This document shows, piece after piece, positions 32,853 to 40,575 of a stretch of 44,334 bases of DNA. The position numbers and the translations under genes were made by a program. This DNA is from Bacillota bacterium (GTDB taxonomy: Bacteria > Bacillota > Syntrophomonadia > Syntrophomonadales > Syntrophomonadaceae): NCBI GenBank assembly GCA_023395515.1, contig JAEWZB010000049.1:1-44334 (forward strand), read 5' to 3'. The notes under the pieces were generated by a model. The model ran no database searches and had not been told where the DNA came from. It was given only the letters and a program-made list of their open reading frames with translations. Each line of letters starts with the position of its first letter. Positions within the stretch are counted from its first letter, which is position 1.

Positions 32853-33716
32853 CTATTCGTCAACTACCATAGTTCCTATACCTTCATTAGTAAATATCTC
32901 TAAAAGTATTGAATGGGGCACCCGGCCATCTATAATATGAGTTCTGCCTACTCCGCCGGTTACTGATTCTACACAACATTTTATTTTAGGAACCATCCCC
33001 CCGGCAATTATGCCTTCAGCCATATAGGGTTCAACTTCACTAACTTTTAAAACGGAAATTAAAGAGTCGTTATCTTTAGCATCTCTTAAAAGTCCGGGCA
33101 CATCAGTTAGTAAAACTAGTTTATTGGCATTTAAGGCTACTGCAATAGCAGCCGCTACTAAATCAGCATTTATATTATAGCTTTGGCCATTTTCATCCAT
33201 GCCGATAGGAGCTATAACTGGAATATAACCGTTTTCTATTACTGTTTCTATTATTTGCGGATTTATACTTTCAACTTCACCGGTAAAGCCCATTTGACCT
33301 GTAGTATCGGCTGGTTTGGCTTTAATCAAGCCGCCATCCTTGCCCGATAGTCCTACTGCTTTGCCTCCCCGGGCTTCCAGACCGGCTACTATTTCTTTAT
33401 TAACCTTGCCTCCTAAAACCATCTCTACTACTTCCATAGTCTCCTGATCAGTAACCCTTAAGCCATCAATAAAATCACTTTTAATATCTAACCTGGCTAA
33501 GAGCTTATTTATTTCCGGTCCGCCTCCATGTACAACTATAGGCTGCATTCCTACATATCTCATCAAGATAATGTCTTGCATGACCTTTTCCTTAAGTTCG
33601 CAGTCCTTCATGGCGGCTCCGCCATATTTAATAACTACCCGTTTTCCATAAAACTGTTTTATATATGGTAAGGCTTCCACCAATATTTCAGCCTTCTGTA
33701 AAGGTGATAATACCAT
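32853..33716 (-). CDS. argB: Acetylglutamate kinase
   Basis: A 287-residue amino-acid kinase phosphorylating N-acetylglutamate. It has RVVIKYGGAAMKD, PIVVHGGGPEINK, and the late GGMVPKIKCCVESVTGGVGR segment. ATG at 33716 is preferred, with AAAGGAG 8-9 bases upstream; an extended frame to 33767 would overlap the argJ stop and adds a non-conserved stretch. This is the pathway's usual point of arginine feedback in ArgJ-cyclic organisms. Confidence 0.96.
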   Translation of the reverse strand: MVLSPLQKAEILVEALPYIKQFYGKRVVIKYGGAAMKDCELKEKVMQDIILMRYVGMQPIVVHGGGPEINKLLARLDIKSDFIDGLRVTDQETMEVVEMVLGGKVNKEIVAGLEARGGKAVGLSGKDGGLIKAKPADTTGQMGFTGEVESINPQIIETVIENGYIPVIAPIGMDENGQSYNINADLVAAAIAVALNANKLVLLTDVPGLLRDAKDNDSLISVLKVSEVEPYMAEGIIAGGMVPKIKCCVESVTGGVGRTHIIDGRVPHSILLEIFTNEGIGTMVVDE

Positions 33717-33763
33717 ATTCCCACTCCTTTTAATCCATCGCTTTAAAAAATAGAAATTAAAGA

Positions 33764-34969
33764 TCAAGTCCGGTAAGCTGCATTAATGCGGACATAATCA
33801 TAAGATAAGTCACAACCCCAAGCCACAGCTTCTTTATGCCCGGATTTTAAATCTACCGTTATAATAACGGTTTCCTTTTGCAATTCAGCCCGGGCCTTCT
33901 CCTCGTCAAATTCCAGCCCCATACCGTTTTCCGCCATTTTTTCTAAGCCTAGATATATATCTACTTGGTCCGGTGCAAAATCGGCTCCTGAATAGCCGGC
34001 CGCCGCTAAAATACGTCCCCAGTTGGCATCTTCCCCAAAAACTGCCGCTTTAGTTAAATTAGAAGCCGTTATAGAACGGGCAATTTGCCGGGCTGACTTA
34101 TCATCTTTAGCATTAATAACCCGTACTTCCATAAGGCGGGTAGCACCTTCCCCATCCCGGGCAATCATTTTGGCTAAGTAAGTATTAATATAAGTGAAAG
34201 CTTCACTAAGAATTTTATAATCATCCGAGGTCTCATCATCTATTAATTCATTTTGCGCCATACCATTAGCTAAAACTATAGCCATATCATTAGTAGAAGT
34301 ATCCCGGTCCACACTAATCATGTTATAAGACAGGTTTACCGAGTCTTTTAACAGTTTTTCTAAACATTTGCTGCTTATGGCAGCATCTGTTGTAATAAAG
34401 GCTAACATGGTAGCCATATTCGGATGGATCATGCCGGAGCCTTTAGCTATAGCCCCTATGCGTACAGGCTTACCTTGTATTTCAATTTCTACGGCAATTT
34501 CCTTCGCAGTTAAATCGGTAGTCATAATTGCCTGGGCCGCACAATGAGCCCCATTTTCCGATAAAGTAGCCGCCGCCTCTATAATACCCGGCTTGATCTT
34601 ATCCATCGGCATATGAACCCCAATTACTCCGGTGGAGGCTACTATCACATCAGAAGGCTTTAATTGCAAGTGGTCAGCCGTTAAATTAGCCATAGTGAAG
34701 GTATCAGCTACTCCCTGTTCACCCGTACAAGCATTAGCATTACCGCTGTTAACTACTATAGCTTGAGAAATTCCATCCGCCAGGTGCTGTCGGGATATAT
34801 CCACACAGGCAGCCCGCACCACATTAGTAGTAAAAACCCCGGCCGCCGTACAACGTTCTTTAGAATAAATAATCGCTAAATCCTTTTTATCTTTTTTCTT
34901 TATTTCTGCATAAACTCCCGTAGCTAAAAAGCCTTGGGGAGCAGTAATTGATCCCTTTATCTCTTGCAT
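33764..34969 (-). CDS. argJ: Bifunctional glutamate N-acetyltransferase/ornithine acetyltransferase
   Basis: A 401-residue Ntn-type enzyme that recycles the acetyl group (cyclic arginine pathway). The self-cleavage site is the Ala-Thr in HPNMATMLAFI; the Thr becomes the nucleophile. GSGMIHPN and STNDMAIVLANG are family-typical. Its presence means no separate argA/argE is needed. AAAGGAAAG lies upstream of the ATG. It follows argC after 95 bases that contain a dispersed repeat. Confidence 0.96.
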   Translation of the reverse strand: MQEIKGSITAPQGFLATGVYAEIKKKDKKDLAIIYSKERCTAAGVFTTNVVRAACVDISRQHLADGISQAIVVNSGNANACTGEQGVADTFTMANLTADHLQLKPSDVIVASTGVIGVHMPMDKIKPGIIEAAATLSENGAHCAAQAIMTTDLTAKEIAVEIEIQGKPVRIGAIAKGSGMIHPNMATMLAFITTDAAISSKCLEKLLKDSVNLSYNMISVDRDTSTNDMAIVLANGMAQNELIDDETSDDYKILSEAFTYINTYLAKMIARDGEGATRLMEVRVINAKDDKSARQIARSITASNLTKAAVFGEDANWGRILAAAGYSGADFAPDQVDIYLGLEKMAENGMGLEFDEEKARAELQKETVIITVDLKSGHKEAVAWGCDLSYDYVRINAAYRT

Positions 34970-34996
34970 TATATTTCTTTCCTTTCCTTCTTCAAA

Positions 34997-35061
34997 AGTT
35001 AGGAGTTAGACGTAGATGCTAGGGGCGAAGCCCTATTACCCCTTACTCCTCATCCCTTACG
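34997..35061. repeat. Dispersed intergenic repeat, copy between argC and argJ
   Basis: AGTTAGGAGTTAGACGTA at one end and CTTACTCCTCATCCCTTACG at the other, with a TAGGG-GCGAAG-CCCTA hairpin between. It resembles the element at 42478-42748 and ends 3 bases before the argC stop codon. Confidence 0.6.
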
Positions 35062-35064
35062 GAT

Positions 35065-36102
35065 TTACGGATGAACTCCGGCAAAATCCAAGCCTGTGTG
35101 CTCCTCTATTCCCAGCATCAGATTCAGGTTTTGCAAAGCCTGCCCGGAAGCACCTTTGACTAAATTATCCAGAACCGAAACTAAAATAACATTGCCACTG
35201 TCATCATCGGCATAAATACCGATGTCCACAAAATTACTGCCATATACCCATTTAGTATGGGGCATTAATCCCTCGGGCAGAATTCTTATAAATCGTGCCC
35301 CGGCATAAAAATCGGTTAACACTTCTCTAACCTGTCTAGCTTTAACTCCCGCTTTTAGCCGGCTATATGAAGTAGTAAGTATGCCCCGGTTCATCGGTAC
35401 TAAATGAGGAGTAAAAACAATATCAACCTTCATTCCTGCCGCCAGGCTAAGTTCTTGAGCAATCTCGGGAGTATGCCGGTGGTTTCCTACCCCATAAGCT
35501 TTAATACCTTCATTTATTTCGCAAAACATACTGCCCGGCTTAGGTGATTTCCCGGCTCCTGACACCCCGGTTTTAGAATCAATAATTATGTTTTTGGCTT
35601 CTATAACTTCTGCCTTTAACAAAGGAGCCAAGGGCAGGATAGCACTAGTAGGAAAACAACCGGGATTAGCTATCAGCCGGCTATTTTTAATATTGTCCCG
35701 ATATAACTCCGGCAAACCGTATACTGCCTCAGCTAGTAGAGCGGGAGCTTCATGCACCATTTCATAATGTTTTTCATAAATATGAGCATCTTTAAGCCTA
35801 AAATCTGCTCCTAAATCTACACATTTAATGTCACTAGGCCAAAATTCCTGGACTATCGGAACGGATAGGCCATGAGGCAAGGCTAGAAAAACCGCGTCAC
35901 ATTCATTCCTAATCAGTTCCCCATTACCAGCCTGGCAAGTCAAGTCACTAAAACCTCTTAAATGGGGATAAACCTCATCTATCCTGCGCCCAATATTTTC
36001 GGTAGAAAATATACATACCGGTCTTATATAAGGGTGATTTGCTATAAGTCTTAATAAATCTGCTGCAGTATAACCATCCCCGACAATTCCTATCTTATAC
36101 AT
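35065..36102 (-). CDS. argC: N-acetyl-gamma-glutamyl-phosphate reductase
   Basis: A 345-residue NADPH-dependent reductase, first gene of argCJBDF. The N-terminal dinucleotide-binding fold starts KIGIVGDGYTAADLLRL, the catalytic Cys is in ANPGCFPTSAILPLAP, and the later VFTPHLVPMNRGILTT block is typical. The residues GDGYTA replace the more common GASGYTG but keep the loop. GAGGTC precedes the ATG; ARG boxes lie 42-75 bases upstream. Confidence 0.96.
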   Translation of the reverse strand: MYKIGIVGDGYTAADLLRLIANHPYIRPVCIFSTENIGRRIDEVYPHLRGFSDLTCQAGNGELIRNECDAVFLALPHGLSVPIVQEFWPSDIKCVDLGADFRLKDAHIYEKHYEMVHEAPALLAEAVYGLPELYRDNIKNSRLIANPGCFPTSAILPLAPLLKAEVIEAKNIIIDSKTGVSGAGKSPKPGSMFCEINEGIKAYGVGNHRHTPEIAQELSLAAGMKVDIVFTPHLVPMNRGILTTSYSRLKAGVKARQVREVLTDFYAGARFIRILPEGLMPHTKWVYGSNFVDIGIYADDDSGNVILVSVLDNLVKGASGQALQNLNLMLGIEEHTGLDFAGVHP

Positions 36103-36143
36103 CCACGGTGACCTCTTTTCCTGAACTTATTTAAAATAATTTA

Positions 36144-36178
36144 GTAATAATTATACATCCGTATGTATATTTTTACAA
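36144..36178 (-). promoter_or_regulatory. arg operon promoter with tandem ARG boxes
   Basis: On the minus strand TTGTAA, 17 bases, TATAAT (36173-36178 and 36150-36155). TGTAAAAATATACA (36164-36177) matches the ArgR core TGNATWWWWATNCA at 13 of 14 positions, and TGTATAATTATTAC (36144-36157) at 12 of 14. Their centres are 20 bases apart, the usual spacing. The boxes cover both promoter elements, so ArgR/AhrC-arginine would block transcription. Confidence 0.75.
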
Positions 36179-36266
36179 CGTTTATTTTAAATATTTCCTT
36201 ATTAAGAAAATTAAGCTGGGCTCAAGTCTCAATGGGGATGAAATGCTGCTATATTTTTTTATCCTG

Positions 36267-36299
36267 AAAACAAAAAAGCCCCCTTTATAAAGGAGACTT
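36267..36299 (-). terminator. Terminator of the MBL-fold gene
   Basis: AAGTCTCCTTTA/TAAAGGGGGCTT hairpin with G-T pairs, then TTTTTTG on the minus strand, about 20 bases after the stop codon and just upstream of the arg promoter. Confidence 0.82.
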
Positions 36300-36319
36300 G
36301 AGACGGTCAAAATAATATT

Positions 36320-36994
36320 CTATTTTAATCTGGCCGTTAATTTAGTAACCGGAAATGAGGTGCCATGGGCGGGATAAATATGCTTTACTTCCCGGGCTAC
36401 AAGTTCTCGCCACGAATCATAAACTACTTCAGGCTGTTCCGCAAATATGGGATAAATCTTGCCGATGGGCATATTCATGGCTAAGTCGCCTACTATGGCT
36501 CGCCCGTCATCTAAAAGAACTGATAGAGAACCTGCAGTATGTCCTGGGGTAGAAATAATCTTACCTTTTATCCCCCAATCTTCTAAAGGAAATTCTTCGG
36601 TAATAATATAATCGACTTCAGCTTTAGGAAACTGCAGAATAAACTTAAAGGTTTTCCCCAAAGAGCTAACCACCTTACCCACCCAATTAGTTCCGGGAGG
36701 AATTACTACCCTACCTTCCTCAGTAATCTTCCCTTCCTCGGGGCTAATAGCAACCGGGCAGTTGCAGATTTTCTTAATAGCGGCTAAACTTCCCACATGA
36801 TCATAATGAGCATGGGTAATTATAATAAGTTTAATATCATGGGGATTAATTTTCAGCTTATTTAATTTAGACAAAAAACGCTTAGACTGGTATAAACTAC
36901 CCGCATCTACTAAGATATAGCCATCTTTACCCTTCAGCAAATAACAATTGGTTATCCCTAATCTTAAGGTTTTAACCTTCATCCCTTCCACCAT
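36320..36994 (-). CDS. MBL-fold metallo-hydrolase (glyoxalase II-like)
   Basis: A 224-residue metallo-beta-lactamase-fold hydrolase. Metal ligands are THAHYDHVGSL (HxHxDH), GHTAGSLSV (His), VGDLAMN (Asp) and a late PAHGTSF His. The start is uncertain within a short stretch (ATG 36994, GTG 36991 or ATG 36982), with AAAGGGG nearby. The substrate is unknown; the family includes thioesterases, lactonases and persulfide dioxygenases. It may share a transcript with the CGGC gene 20 bases upstream. Confidence 0.88.
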   Translation of the reverse strand: MVEGMKVKTLRLGITNCYLLKGKDGYILVDAGSLYQSKRFLSKLNKLKINPHDIKLIIITHAHYDHVGSLAAIKKICNCPVAISPEEGKITEEGRVVIPPGTNWVGKVVSSLGKTFKFILQFPKAEVDYIITEEFPLEDWGIKGKIISTPGHTAGSLSVLLDDGRAIVGDLAMNMPIGKIYPIFAEQPEVVYDSWRELVAREVKHIYPAHGTSFPVTKLTARLK

Positions 36995-37014
36995 CCCCTT
37001 TTATACTCATAACA

Positions 37015-37347
37015 TCAGTGGGTAAAATCCAAGTATTTTATATGTCCCGGCAAATCGTTTTGTATGATATCCTTCATCTTTTTTGCAAATGGGCAAGGGT
37101 ATCCAATGGGGGTACCTCTTTGTATGCAGGAAGCAAATACGATTGTATCAGCTCCGCGCTTCACCAGTTCACGGGCACGAAGAAGCGCTTTTTTGGCGGG
37201 ACAGCCACCACAATTTATAAAACCCACTATTTCAATATCCTCTTCAATATTTTCAAATGCCCCCTTTTTTTCCCGAATCATTCTAAAATCGGTGGTGCCG
37301 GGGCAATAATCCTCGGTTTGCATACATCTTATAATTCCTACTCTCAT
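37015..37347 (-). CDS. CGGC domain protein
   Basis: A 110-residue protein of the CGGC domain family, named for its motif (GFINCGGCPAKKAL). Other conserved cysteines are in GIIRCMQTEDYCPGT, ASCIQRG and GYPCPFAK, suggesting a metal or Fe-S site. Function is not established. ATG at 37347 is chosen over a GTG at 37368 (AAGGG about 10 bases upstream). It lies directly upstream of the MBL-fold gene. Confidence 0.85.
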   Translation of the reverse strand: MRVGIIRCMQTEDYCPGTTDFRMIREKKGAFENIEEDIEIVGFINCGGCPAKKALLRARELVKRGADTIVFASCIQRGTPIGYPCPFAKKMKDIIQNDLPGHIKYLDFTH

Positions 37348-37578
37348 TACCAAGTTCCCTTCTTCCACATATCAGTTTACCTTAATCATGTTTAGACTAT
37401 AACAAAGGTACTCGGAGTAGTAAATATATTGGGGGGTTTATTAGTTACTAATAAATTTCCTAGTTTAAGATTGAAGCTGGTCATAAGTTCTATATAAGTG
37501 CAATTTGGGGCCCAGCCGTATACTCGCGGCCACTATCCCTACTATATCCAGCTATATATGAAATTACTTTCTCCGGCG

Positions 37579-38466
37579 TTACTGGTCAGCCTTTTTTAAA
37601 TTAGTACATAAATCTATGAAATCTTGCATCTGTTTAGTCAGATATTTATTTTTATGAAAAATAATTTTGAATTTACGGTCAAACCTAATCCCCTCTATTT
37701 CTTTCATGCACACCATCCCCGACTTGACTTCATTTACTACGGCGCGCCGGGAAATGATTGATATGCCCAGACCCTCAGCCACCGCCATTTTAATGGTATC
37801 AGCATTATTACAAATCCAGGATGCCCTCCATGAAATCTTATGGGCTGCTAAGACATCTTCTAATGTTTTACGGGTTCCGCTGCCTTCCTCCCGTATAATA
37901 AAATCTTCTTTTTCAAGTTCATGAGGCTCTATCACGGAAAGGTTGGCAAAACGGTGCTTAATACCGCAAATCAGAACTAGTTCATCATCCATGAACGGAA
38001 AACTGACAATATCCGGCGAGATAGTTTCCCCCTCTACCAAAGCAATATCAGTTTGATCATGCAAGATGCGGTTTTCAATCTGTTGAGTGTTACTTTCAAA
38101 AACTTCGATCATTGTTTGGGGATTAGACTGTTTGTAAGCTGACACTAGTTTAGGCAGGACATTAGTGCCAATCGTAACGCTCGCACCCAGGCGCAGAGAA
38201 CCGTTTTCATGGAGCGTTTTCATATCTTTTTCAATATCCGTATTCATTCCAATCATATGCCGGGCATAACTGAGTAATCTTTCTCCAGCTTGGGTCAGAT
38301 AAAGCTTTCTTGAAAACCTCTCAAAGAGCCGAACATCATAATACCTTTCAAGCTCTGCTATGGCTTGGCTGACAGCAGATTGCGATATAAAAAGAGTTTC
38401 TGCGGCCGCTGTCATATTCATATTCTCACAGACGGATACGAAGATTTTAAAATGACGCAATGTCAT
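37579..38466 (-). CDS. LysR-family transcriptional regulator (CysL/YeiE-like)
   Basis: A 295-residue LysR regulator. The N-terminal winged HTH (residues 1-60: MNMTAAAETLFISQSAVSQA) and C-terminal co-inducer domain (about 90-290) are complete. It is divergent from a YeiH-family transporter, the arrangement seen for YeiE/YeiH, so it most likely regulates that gene and itself. GGAGG precedes the ATG. The co-inducer is unknown; sulfite or related sulfur compounds are known or suggested for relatives. Confidence 0.93.
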   Translation of the reverse strand: MTLRHFKIFVSVCENMNMTAAAETLFISQSAVSQAIAELERYYDVRLFERFSRKLYLTQAGERLLSYARHMIGMNTDIEKDMKTLHENGSLRLGASVTIGTNVLPKLVSAYKQSNPQTMIEVFESNTQQIENRILHDQTDIALVEGETISPDIVSFPFMDDELVLICGIKHRFANLSVIEPHELEKEDFIIREEGSGTRKTLEDVLAAHKISWRASWICNNADTIKMAVAEGLGISIISRRAVVNEVKSGMVCMKEIEGIRFDRKFKIIFHKNKYLTKQMQDFIDLCTNLKKADQ

Positions 38467-38495
38467 CCCTAGGCCTCCTAATATATTAGTATATA

Positions 38496-38512
38496 CTTAT
38501 TAATATAATAAG
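38496..38512. promoter_or_regulatory. Palindrome between lysR and yeiH (LysR-site candidate)
   Basis: CTTATTA-ATA-TAATAAG, perfect seven-base arms, in the 97-base divergent gap. It contains the T-N11-A geometry of LysR sites. Confidence 0.45.
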
Positions 38513-38566
38513 ATAATAATATTTTGCTTATCTATTGTCAAAGAGTATGATAAGGGACGGGAGGTG

Positions 38567-39580
38567 ATGGTTTTGCCATCAATTTTAAATAAGTTTCCCG
38601 GTATTATACTTACAATAACTATAGCAATTCCGGCCTGGCTTATAGGTAAGGCTTTTCCAATCATCGGTGGTGCCGTACTGGGCATTTTATTCGGCATGAT
38701 AATCGCCTTTTGGAAAAGGCCGGTGGTTTTGGAGGAGGGAGTCCAATATACCTCAAAAAAGCTGTTGCAATACTCTCTTATTCTTCTGGGCTTTGATATG
38801 AATCTTTATAATATTTTTAAAGTAGGTGCTCAAACCCTTACTTTAATGATGTTTACTCTGACAATCGCATTTGGAACTGCTTGGGCCGCAGGAAAACTTA
38901 TGAAAGTCGACCCTCAAACCAATATCCTGATCGGGGTTGGTACAGCCATTTGCGGCGGCTCCGCAATTGCGGCAACAGCGCCGGTGATTCATGCCGATGA
39001 TGAGACAGTGGCACGTTCTATATCCACCATTTTCCTCTTTAACGTAATTGCAGCATTTTTATTTCCGTTGCTGGGGCATATTCTCAGCATGAGTGATTAT
39101 GCTTTCGGTCTATGGGCAGGCACGGCCATCAATGATACCTCCTCTGTGGTCGCGGCCGGGTATACCTTCAGCAATGAAGCCGGTAACCTGGCTGTCATTG
39201 TAAAATTAACCCGCACCCTGATGATTGTACCCATTACCCTTGTACTCGCTATCTATACGTCTCTAAAATCGCCCAGACTTCATGGAAACGAGGCAAGCAA
39301 GGGAAGCTATAATATGGGAAAAATATTCCCGTGGTTTGTGATTGGTTTCGTAGCCGCCTCTCTCATCAATACTTTTGTTCCGGTGCTACAGGGAATGGGA
39401 GCTTCAATTGCAGAGGCAGGAAAGTTTCTTATTATTATGGCCATGGCGGCTATCGGGCTTAACACCAATGTGGTAAAATTGGCCCAAAGTGGTACCAAAT
39501 CAATTTTATTAGGATTAATCTGCTGGATTACTTTATCTTGGACTTCTTTAGGCATACTTCAGTATATTTATGCCCAGTAA
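38567..39580 (+). CDS. YeiH/UPF0324 family putative sulfate exporter
   Basis: A roughly 337-residue inner-membrane protein with about ten hydrophobic helices. Family-specific blocks are IGVGTAICGGSAIAATAPVI and LWAGTAINDTSSVVAAGYTF. The start is ambiguous among GTG 38564, ATG 38567 and TTG 38573; GGGAGG at 38559-38564 fits the TTG best by spacing. The family is named for a presumed sulfate/sulfite export role, not well proven. Divergent LysR regulator; strong terminator after it. Confidence 0.9.
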   Translation: MVLPSILNKFPGIILTITIAIPAWLIGKAFPIIGGAVLGILFGMIIAFWKRPVVLEEGVQYTSKKLLQYSLILLGFDMNLYNIFKVGAQTLTLMMFTLTIAFGTAWAAGKLMKVDPQTNILIGVGTAICGGSAIAATAPVIHADDETVARSISTIFLFNVIAAFLFPLLGHILSMSDYAFGLWAGTAINDTSSVVAAGYTFSNEAGNLAVIVKLTRTLMIVPITLVLAIYTSLKSPRLHGNEASKGSYNMGKIFPWFVIGFVAASLINTFVPVLQGMGASIAEAGKFLIIMAMAAIGLNTNVVKLAQSGTKSILLGLICWITLSWTSLGILQYIYAQ

Positions 39581-39663
39581 TAAAGCAAGGAGGAACTAAA
39601 ATAAATATATCTCTCAACTTGAAAAGGAAATATAGACTAGTAATATAAATGGAAAAACCAGAA

Positions 39664-39718
39664 GGGACAGAGGCGTTGGCACCATCCGGTGCTCAATACT
39701 TCCTCTGTCCCCTTTTTT
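39664..39718. terminator. Terminator between YeiH and the ArsC/Spx-like gene
   Basis: Outer stem GGGACAGAGG/CCTCTGTCCC with an inner GCACC/GGTGC hairpin, then TTTTTT on the plus strand. It serves the plus-strand YeiH gene and possibly the convergent minus-strand gene. Confidence 0.9.
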
Positions 39719-39731
39719 GATCCGCATATAA

Positions 39732-40085
39732 TTAAAGCAGCTTAGCCTCGTATTCTGCTTCCTTAAAGCCCCATAAAACAAGATCCTCCCCAGTCAAAAT
39801 GGGTCTTTTTATAATACGGGGATTTTCAAGCATTTGCTTTAAGGCTTCTTCTTCGGTCATAGTTGTTACATCTAAACCAAGCTTTTTATATACTTGGCTT
39901 TTAGTATTTATTAAGCCTATAACCTTAATTCCTGCCAGCTTAGCTATTCCTTGCAACACGTTTTTATTAAGCGGTTCTTTTAACAAATCGTAATAATCAA
40001 AACTTATATTATTCTGCCCAAGCCACACCTGAGCTTTTCTACAAGTGCTTCAAGAGCTAACACAGTAAAAAACCGGCTTTGCCAT
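39732..40085 (-). CDS. ArsC/Spx-like thioredoxin-fold protein, probable selenoprotein (TGA codon 12)
   Basis: Read from ATG 40085 (AAGGAG 10 bases upstream) the frame runs VSS-TGA-STCRKAQVWLGQ, then without a stop to 39732: 117 residues including codon 12. ArsC/Spx-family proteins have CxxC here (CSTCRKA); TGA replaces the first Cys exactly, giving UxxC if read as selenocysteine. The rest is family-typical (SFDYYDLLKEPL, and RIIKRPILTGEDLVLWGF). A hairpin downstream of the TGA (AAGCT/GGCTT, loop CAGGTGT beginning about 19 bases after it) has the position and GGU-containing loop of bacterial SECIS elements. Without Sec, only a 98-codon fragment from a GTG lacking the redox site would be made. 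A simple nonsense mutation is the alternative. Confidence 0.72.
40020..40052 (-). promoter_or_regulatory. Candidate bacterial SECIS hairpin at the TGA codon
   Basis: TGA at 40052-40050. Downstream, AAGCT (40036-40032) pairs with GGCTT (40024-40020) around CAGGTGT. A competing stem GCACTTG/CAGGTGT (40048-40042 with 40031-40025) is also possible. Judged by eye only. Confidence 0.45.
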
Positions 40086-40190
40086 ATATAACCATCTCCT
40101 TAATCTTTTAATGAATATTATAAACTAAAGATTATGGATAAGTAAGGATTAGGAGTTAAGCTATGTCATTAAAACATAAGCAATTCATGG

Positions 40191-40407
40191 TACAATTAAT
40201 TTTGGAGTTGCCGTTAGGCGGTTGATCACTTCCCAAGGGGGGAGGTGATGCCTATGGTTAGCTGGATAGAACTTTTTAGTTTTTGTCTGGTAATTATAGG
40301 TGTTATTACTTTATGTATAAATCATAAGAAATAGCGAGACCGCCTTAATTGTAAGGCGGTCAAAACATATTTTGGGTTAACCGCCAGACCAAAAGCGGCA
40401 ACTCCAA
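40191..40407 (+). ncRNA. Type I toxin mRNA with 5'-3' end pairing
   Basis: An extended -10 (TGGTACAAT, 40188-40196) would start RNA near 40202. TTGGAGTTGCCG (40202-40213) pairs perfectly with 40396-40407, and GGCGGTT (40217-40223) with AACCGCC (40379-40385). ATCACTTCCC (40225-40234) pairs with GGGAGGTGAT (40240-40249), hiding the ribosome site. A ten-base hairpin (40338-40361) follows the toxin stop codon. Confidence 0.65.
40254..40334 (+). CDS. Small hydrophobic holin-like toxin, 26 residues
   Basis: A 26-residue peptide with one membrane helix (IELFSFCLVIIGVITLCI) and a short basic tail (NHKK), like the 'putative holin-like toxin' peptides of Firmicutes type I toxin-antitoxin loci. A very strong ribosome site (GGGGGGAGGTG, 6 bases from the ATG) is locked in a hairpin, and the transcript ends pair. 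The peptide would depolarise the membrane if made freely (family knowledge). No protein antitoxin is present; an antisense RNA is the expected partner. Confidence 0.7.
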   Translation: MVSWIELFSFCLVIIGVITLCINHKK

Positions 40408-40501
40408 TTATTTGTTACCCATAGGTAATTGAAATGCGAAGTCCCCAAAGAGGTAACTCCTTTATTAATATTATGATAGCATCGGCAAAATTATTAGTCA
40501 A
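40338..40501 (-). ncRNA. Candidate antisense antitoxin RNA and its promoter
   Basis: On the minus strand TTGACT (40496-40501), 17 bases, TATCAT (40473-40478): a near-consensus promoter whose RNA would start near 40466 and run antisense to the 3' half of the toxin mRNA, perhaps stopping at the GACCGCCTTA/TAAGGCGGTC hairpin. The end point is a guess. Confidence 0.5.
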
Positions 40502-40575
40502 CGGTGGTATTACCAGCTACAACGGAGCAGGGTACGCAGGCCACCTCTTACATCTGCCCCTCACCCCTCACACCT

